A stretch of 64,000 nucleotides of DNA, from assembly GCA_018881555.1 (NCBI GenBank), contig JACAXG010000121.1:1797858-1861857 (forward strand), read 5' to 3'. Source of the DNA: Amblyornis subalaris. Its lineage: Eukaryota; Chordata; Aves; Passeriformes; Ptilonorhynchidae. Under the pieces are notes generated by a model. The model was not told where the DNA came from. It saw only the letters and a program-made list of their open reading frames with translations, and did not search any database. Every line of letters begins with the position of its first letter. Within the stretch, counting starts at the first letter, position 1. Positions 57,601 to 64,000 of this stretch are shown here, piece by piece. Made by a program: the position numbers and the translations under genes.

Positions 57601-57953
57601 CAGAAACAGAGGGATTCGTTACCGGAGGTTCCTTCACCTGCCTTCCTGTGAATGAAGAATGGGAGATCAGACAAACCTTCTTCCAAACAATGAGGATGGN
57701 AGTCCTTCTTTGTTTGCAAAGGTTTGGGAATTACATTTTAACCAGGGCCGACTGGGAATGCTCTCTGAGGGCTGTTTTCTGAGGGAAAATGCATCTTCTC
57801 AGACAGCTGCAGCAGCTGAGATTTTAGGGGAAGAAAGCTTTTTATTTCTCCCTCCCTGACTAGAGGGAGTGATCCTTGTTTGTCTGCTCACGAGGCTCCA
57901 GCTTCAGGGGAATGGTGCAACTCGGGAGCAATTCCCAAGTGGGGATGAACAGC

Positions 57954-58131
57954 AATCACAGAATCATGGAATGGCTTGGGTGGGAAGGGACCTTAAAGAT
58001 CATCTAGTTCCACCCTTGCCATGGGCAGGGACACCTTCCACTCTCCCAGGCTGCTCCAAGCCCTGTCCAACCTGGCCTTGGACGCTTCCAGGGANGGGGC
58101 AGCCACAGCTTCTCTGGGCAACCTGTGCCAG
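57954..58131 (-). mobile_element. CR1 fragment, 3' end
   Basis: From AATCACAGAATCATGGAATG to GGGCAACCTGTGCCAG, with one N. Confidence 0.94.
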
Positions 58132-61100
58132 TTTGATATTGCTCTGTTGCTCCTGTGCTCTGCCTCAGCTGGGTCCAGCTGCCTTTTCCCCTCTAACTCA
58201 GAGATAAACAGCAGATGAGGTCTCCTCACAGCAGGAGCAGCACAGGCAGAGTTACCTCTGAGTGAATCTCTCAGTGCGAGCAGGATAGGCTTGCTGTAAT
58301 TGAAGGAATGCTGGGAGCAAAGCCATTCAAAGGGTTTTCAGGAGCACTGATGCCCTTCTAACAACACAGGCAGGGCAAAGACTCCCAGGCCAGTGGTGGC
58401 TGTAGGAGATTGCCAGGAGCTGGAGTTCCTTTGTCAGAAGCAGCTGCCAAGGGGGGGTCGCTGGAGGGGAAAGCAGCCTGATCCCCACAGCGTTCCTGTG
58501 GGATCTGTGCCCTCCTGGCTGGCTGCAGAGAAAGAGAAATCTGTGCAACCCCTCCTCGGAAAGCTTGGGAAGCATTTCCCTTGTTTAGCCTTCCTTGCGT
58601 TGTCTGGGGGCAGACACCGAGCCTGCAGCGGGCAGCAGGGGCTGCAGGCAGCTCAGCACTGGCAGAGTTCTCCCGGCATTTGCAGGGTTATTGGTCACTT
58701 TGGGCTCACAAAAATAGCTGTGATCTTTGAGGCTCCCTTCCAATGGCTGGCTCTGCTGACAGCTCGCAGTGCCTCACCAAGCGAAGCGCGGCTCGTGCTA
58801 TTTCTGTCCCCGGCTGATCTATGGGGGCTTTTTAATCATTACTCTTCAATATTCATAGCAGTGTCTCCACAAATGATCTGAAGCTCAGAATTCCACATTC
58901 CCTGGTCATTTAGTCAATCCGTTCCTCAGGCTAGGTGCTAGGTGTGCCAAAAGGGCTAAAAGAGCACTTCTCAGCAGGGTGAAAAACCTCAGGATTGGGA
59001 TCACTGTCCCTGGGTGAAATAGTTCCCTTGGGAAAAATCCTAGAGAAGCTGCTCCTGAGAACCTACTGGAAATAAGAGGGGTTTTGTTTGCTTTTTGAAA
59101 GCCCAGAATACTTCATTTATTTTTAGACGTCTGGCAGTGAATCTGGCTGCTTTAGGGATGCTCGTGCTCTTCATAAAATCAAGGGAGCTTCCTTCTTTTT
59201 CCTCCAGCACCAAGATGCCAACAATAGTTTTGATTACACAGGCCTGTCAGTTTGGTTATGTTTGCCTAATTGACAGTGTTAGTCTGGAGATATAAGAGGA
59301 AAAGGGTAGGAGATTATATTTATTGGAAAGAAAGCCTCCTTCCTAAAAATCAGGGGCTACTCAGAGCAGACTTTCTAGAAAGGGTCGGTGTATGACCATG
59401 TGTACAAATGGAAACTGAAATTTCTGGGGTTTCAGGGCTCTGAAACTGAAATATAACAGTAGCTTAAAGTCTCAAATTCCAAACCAGCTTCCATGATAAA
59501 TTTAAGGCTCCTCCTAATCTCTTAACAAATAATTTAGGTATTTTCCCACAGAGGTTTGTCAACTTCAGCGAGAGCAAAATCAGAAATTCCAGTCTGAGCT
59601 GCAGCAAGCGGAGTTTGAAACCTTGCTATGGGAAGGGCATTATGCATTTTTCATAGAAAGCAATGAAATATTAATTACTTTCAGTGACTTAGATGAGCAC
59701 TATAAAAAAAAAAAAGTATTAGAACTGGGGCAAAAGAATTGCATTATTCAACCACATCCTCTTCATTACATGTTATTAAAGAGATGTTCGANATTTTGAG
59801 AGGAAAAAGGCTTTTATAGTTCTGGTTATTAGAGTAAAAAGTTAAAATTTCTTCAGTCTTGGGAGAGAGAACTGAGCCTGAAGGAGATGTTCCCACTCCT
59901 TTTTTTCCGAAGGAGTAAGCATCCACATTACAATTAAGGAATTTTGTGTGACACCTTTGCTGGTGCTGGAGCAGCATTTTACAGACTGTTCCTGAGGAAA
60001 GCCCTCGGCAGAGTCAGGGCCTGGCTCCTCTGACATGCCAGGCTCCCTCCAAGGGATCCCAAAGGAGGTTAGAGGGATTCCACAGCTGAGGGAAGCTGCC
60101 CCCATGCCTGTCCCTCCAGCAGCACCTAAGTTACTCCATAAGGCTTCTCCTGAGCGCAGGATTGTGTCGTATTTGTCCCTTACACTCATGGCCTGTTGAG
60201 TGCTGACATCTGCACAGCAAGCCTTGGCCTGGCAGTGCCACACAAGGTTGATTTTATGTATATCCCAATAAACTCCATGGGCTGGCTCGGGAAGGTCCCT
60301 GGTTTGTTTTACAGGCAGCTTGTGCCTGTCCAGGTTTTATTTTATTTATTTTATTTTTTTTTTNAAGAGAGTGGTGCTGGTGTTGTTCCTCCTCCCAAGA
60401 ACTGAGGCTTGGTTTGGCAGCTGTTAGGGAACTGCTGGATAGAAGTGGATAGGACAGCTCTAACAGGAGAGATGTCATGGGAAGAGCAAGAGTTCACTGC
60501 TTTGAGCTCACACACTTGGTCCCATCTGGTGTTGGGTGCCAACTGCACATCTAGAGTTTGACACCAGGACTAGGAGAGAGCGCTGGTTTCCTGCTTTCCT
60601 GCTGATCCTGAAACTCTTCCTCCCCTTCTGAGGAGCCTTTCCTGCATGCCTCAGGTTGATCCCATTCCAGGGAGGTAATCCCATGTCAGTGCTGTGGTTA
60701 TGTTCTGCAAGCAGCAGCTGGAGCTTGGGGGAAACACCCTTTCCTTGGAAATCCTTGCTCTCAGAGCAGTTTTACAGCAAAGCTTTCCCAGATCTGCTTC
60801 CAAGATTAACACAGAAGGCTTTAAACTGCATCTAGTGCTTAAAATTGTGACTCTGCCAAGTGCCAAATCTTGAAAAAAACTAAAACTGGAGGACTCACAT
60901 CAGACAAATTTGCAGTGTAGCTCCATCCCATTGCTGTTTAACACATTATTCAGATTGCATGAAGTTAATAGCCAGGGAAGTGTTGTGGCTTTTGTTCCCT
61001 AGATGATGGACACTTACACATGAGGGAACACTGTNCTCTGACAAAACAAGGCAGGCACATTCACCCCTCTTTCCTGCTCCCTGACCACTCTTCTCATCAC

Positions 61101-63610
61101 AGAAGTTGCTCAGACATGATTTGCCTTGGATAAACTCCTGCTGGCTTCTCCCAGTCACCTCCTCATCCCTCGTGTGGCTGCTTGGAGCAGGATTGGCTCC
61201 NAACCCCTCAGGGAGGCTGACTGGCCTGCCAGCTCCTGAGTATCCATTGGGAAAATGGGCTTTGTGTCTGCCTCCCAGACAGCAGGGACCTCTCCCTGCT
61301 CCCTGTGGAGCTGAGAGAAGCTGGCCTTTGGATGGCACTGGCAGCTCCATCAGCACCACAAAAGGCATCCTCACTGATCCCACAGACTTGTTATGTCCAG
61401 CTGACTGGCGTGCTCCCTGATTCCATCCTCTCTGTTGTGGATAATGCTGCACTACCACGGACTCTGCTGCTTGGTTCAGTGTCCTGAGGGGCCAGCTGGC
61501 CAGTTTTGCTGGGAACAACTACAGAAAGAAACCTCAAGGCCCAGTGAACACTCAGACTTTTTCTTGCCCTTTGTCCCTGTCTTCCCTGCCTCACTGGGAT
61601 CATTTGTGTATTGGCTTTCCTTCTTTTGCCTGTTTACTCTTGGAGCCAGTTCCTCTTGCCCTGAAACCTGATTCAGACTGAAACAATCAGAACTTGAGGC
61701 TCTCCAGCAGTTTCCAGAAAGTCCAGGAGCGAACACAGATGATTTTGCTTGGGTAATTCCTGTCAGATGCCTTTCATCCTCACCTTGTCTGTGGCTCTCA
61801 CGGTTTTTATTCAGCTTCTCTGCCATGCCCTGCTGATTTTCAGCAATTTTCATGCAGGGGAAGAGACAGCTTATGTTACAAAGCTGATCTTACATCTGGT
61901 TTTTATTGCTTTGTCTTTGAGGATTGACTTCATGTTCCAGTGGTCAAGAAGAGGGGAAGTTATTTCTGTCCTTTATGGCAATTCAGACGGGAGGGCTGTG
62001 TGAATGGGTTTAGTCTGTGTACTGGTTTTTGTACACCCAGTTCCTCTGCTGAGTTTTAATTGAGTTTGGTGTCTATTTGGGCTCTATTCAGTGATAACAA
62101 CCCCCAAATCCTGTCACTAAGCTCAATGATCATACTCCTTATCTTTGAGGGGTCTGGTAAAGCCCTCTCTCCCCCNGCTAGAAGGTTTCTTGTTGATCTT
62201 AAGACTGCTCATATAAGATTTTTTTTTTCATGTTGCTTGTCTACCCCTGGGCTAATTTGCTTGTTTGTTTTTATATGGAAAGCTTCTGCTACAACAAACA
62301 AGGGAAAAGGAAGAAAAAAAAAAAAAAAGAAAGATTTGGCTGTCTCTGAAACAAAGTTGGGGGAAAATGGTTTGCTTTGCCTGTCAGGAATTATTACACT
62401 CATTTTGCTACAAAGCTNCACTACTTTCTGAGCAGAGGCAGGAGATTTGGCAGGGAGGCTGCTCTGACGTCACGGGGTGCTCCTTGCCATCCTTGAAGGA
62501 ATCTGCTCCCTGCATTCCTTGAGCATGTATCTCCTTAGGGGCTTGTCAGAGATTTACTACTGAAATCCCNGCGGGTTTCTGGGCTCTGGAAAGGCCAGAT
62601 GTTCCCAGATCAGTGGGAGGGACTGTCCTGGCTGGCCATGGCCCTGCTGCTCCCGGCAGAGNTGGAGGGGATAACAGGGGGCAGACTGAGAGCTGAGCCT
62701 CCAGGGCTCTTCATTCCTCCGGGGGAAGTGGGAGGGTGCAGAAGTCACAGGATGGGATGGAGGAAAAGGCAAGCTGAGGTGAGAGCAGGAACACNGTGCT
62801 GCCACTGTGCCCTCGCAGGTGGTGACACCACCCTTTTGCAGTCAGATGACCTCTGCAAGTCCCATAATCTCCATTCCTGCCGGGAAAAAGGGAGAGATGA
62901 CCTCGATGGAGACAGAGGTGCACTTTGGGGACAAGTGAGTGACAGGTCTCTGTGCAGACAGGATATTCCCCATGGCACTGTGCAGGGGGGGCATGGACAC
63001 ATGGCACACGCNGGGTGGGGCTTACCTTGGAGACAGAGAGTTCCCTTCACAGCAGAGCGATACAAACNTCATTAAAATCTGCTTTGTTCCCTCTCGATAG
63101 TGATGTGCGGTGGTGGCATAAAACAAAGGGAGCTTTGTTACAATACAGGCAACATCTAACAGCCTGTTATAATGAGTAACAATTGTAATGAGTGACAAAT
63201 TTAACCATAACAAATTTCCACAGGTGAGGTGTTCTTTTGTTGCTGTTGGCTGGTTTTCTCCTGGTTTTGTTTGTTTGGTTTTGTTTTTAATAACGTTTAA
63301 ACAGGCTGCAAGCGCATGTGACTGTCGAGGTGCCCTGAGTGGAAGTCCCACTGGTTGACCCCAGGCTCCCAGGGATGGTTGTTAAGGGATGCTGGGAGTG
63401 GCCAGCAGCTCCTAAACTGCCCCCAACAAGTTTTGCACAGCTCCACAGGCCTCCCAAATGTCACAACTCCTCCTGCTCCTCTTGTTGCCCCCATCTTATC
63501 CATTGCCACTAGTGACTGAAGGCTTCTGGTTATTCCTTATCTATCAGATTTGTGTCTCTGCGTGTTCTTCTTTCTATCTTTCCCTTTATTATCACCTTTC
63601 ATAGAACTGT
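58132..63610. other. No gene seen; CR1 RT remnant
   Basis: Unique sequence with the CR1 reverse-transcriptase remnant at 61113-61260, A-runs at 59705-59716 and 62313-62328, and AT-rich stretches near 59100-59330 and 59560-59720 with homeodomain-like motifs. No exon recognised. Confidence 0.55.
61113..61260 (-). mobile_element. CR1 ORF2 reverse-transcriptase remnant
   Basis: Minus-strand translation gives RPVSLPEG, then EEVTGRSQQEFIQGKSCLSN, which corresponds to the CR1 reverse-transcriptase region usually reading RPVSLTS and EVIGDSQHGFTKGKSCLTN. The flanking 100-250 bases on both sides may be more of the same element but are too degraded to call. Confidence 0.7.
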
Positions 63611-63836
63611 AGGGTCATAGAATCATGGAATGGTTTGGGCTGGAAGGGACCTTAAAGATCACCCAGTTCCAAACCCCCTGCCATGGGCAGGGACACCTCC
63701 CACTATCCCAGGTTGCTCAGACTCCCATCCAACCCTGGACACTTCCAGGGATGGGGCAGCCACAGCTTCTCTGGGCATCCTGTGCCAGGGCCTCCCCACC
63801 CTCACAGGGGAGAATTTCCTCCCAATATCCCATCTA
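63611..63836 (-). mobile_element. CR1 copy, 3' region
   Basis: From AGGGTCATAGAATCATGGAA to CTCCCAATATCCCATCT, well preserved, then unique sequence to the window end. Confidence 0.95.
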
Positions 63837-64000
63837 AAAAACCCAACGTGTTTACATGGAAAATATTAAGGAATCTAGAAATAGAGGCTTAAAAGTTACT
63901 CACCCGTACATAGTTTGGAAAATTTATTTTCAGTTTTAGTTTTTTGGTAGAATCCAAGACAAACACAGGTTAACAGAAGTACTTGAAAGCTAGGGAATAC

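Larger units (their letters stand above)
52458..57953. other. No gene seen; one CR1 copy and homopolymers
   Basis: Unique sequence apart from CR1 at 54200-54670 and the T20/A16 pair at 53513-53577. A short possible CR1 trace lies at about 54880-54932. No coding exon recognised. Confidence 0.55.

Noticed and set aside
60946..61518. 190-codon minus-strand ORF as a host gene
   Set aside because: The recognisable part is CR1 reverse transcriptase. The rest has no coherent similarity.
1..64000. tRNA, rRNA, microRNA or endogenous retrovirus genes
   Set aside because: I found no A/B-box tRNA-like fold, no rRNA sequence and no paired LTRs or retroviral reading frames. A proper covariance and repeat search could still find short RNA genes.

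Overview
The window looks like a piece of bird nuclear genome. At least 22 copies or fragments of the CR1 non-LTR retrotransposon are recognisable, nearly all 5'-truncated, several keeping the CR1 3' end (ATTCTATGATTCTATGA-like tail), and no other interspersed family is obvious. The one gene I can identify is a vertebrate-type, intron-bearing nuclear gene. Crocodilians and turtles also carry CR1, but its near-total dominance favours a bird. There are two runs of N (8492-8719 and 36603-37015) and many isolated single Ns.

The only confident protein-coding gene is NDUFA9, on the plus strand. It encodes the NADPH-binding accessory subunit of mitochondrial complex I. All eleven coding exons can be placed (28722-39013). 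Phases and splice sites are consistent throughout, giving a 374-residue protein, close to the roughly 377 residues I recall for the mammalian protein. The gene starts in a CpG-rich promoter holding two NRF1-type boxes and a GC-box cluster. A perfect TISU/YY1 element covers the start codon, which fits a housekeeping respiratory-chain gene with a very short 5' leader. A probable poly(A) signal lies 86 bases after the stop.

Layout. 1-28.4 kb: no recognisable gene. It contains CR1 fragments, an (ATC)14 microsatellite, a 21-bp GC-rich minisatellite running into the first gap, two CpG-rich segments without an assigned gene (about 1650-2140 and 17590-18010), AT-rich candidate conserved non-coding elements, and two weak possible coding remnants on the minus strand (about 4960-5255 and 22829-24340). 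28.4-28.7 kb: a CR1 fragment, then the NDUFA9 promoter. 28.7-39.1 kb: NDUFA9, with oppositely oriented CR1 copies in introns 1 and 8 and the second gap in intron 9. 39.1-64 kb: no recognisable gene, many CR1 copies (two with reverse-transcriptase remnants), homopolymer runs and AT-rich unique sequence.

I did not find a new multi-gene system. The strongest leads are regulatory or structural: the TISU/NRF1 promoter layout, three coding Ns that all fall on third codon positions, the minisatellite at the first gap, the inverted CR1 pair flanking exons 2-8, and the orphan CpG segments.
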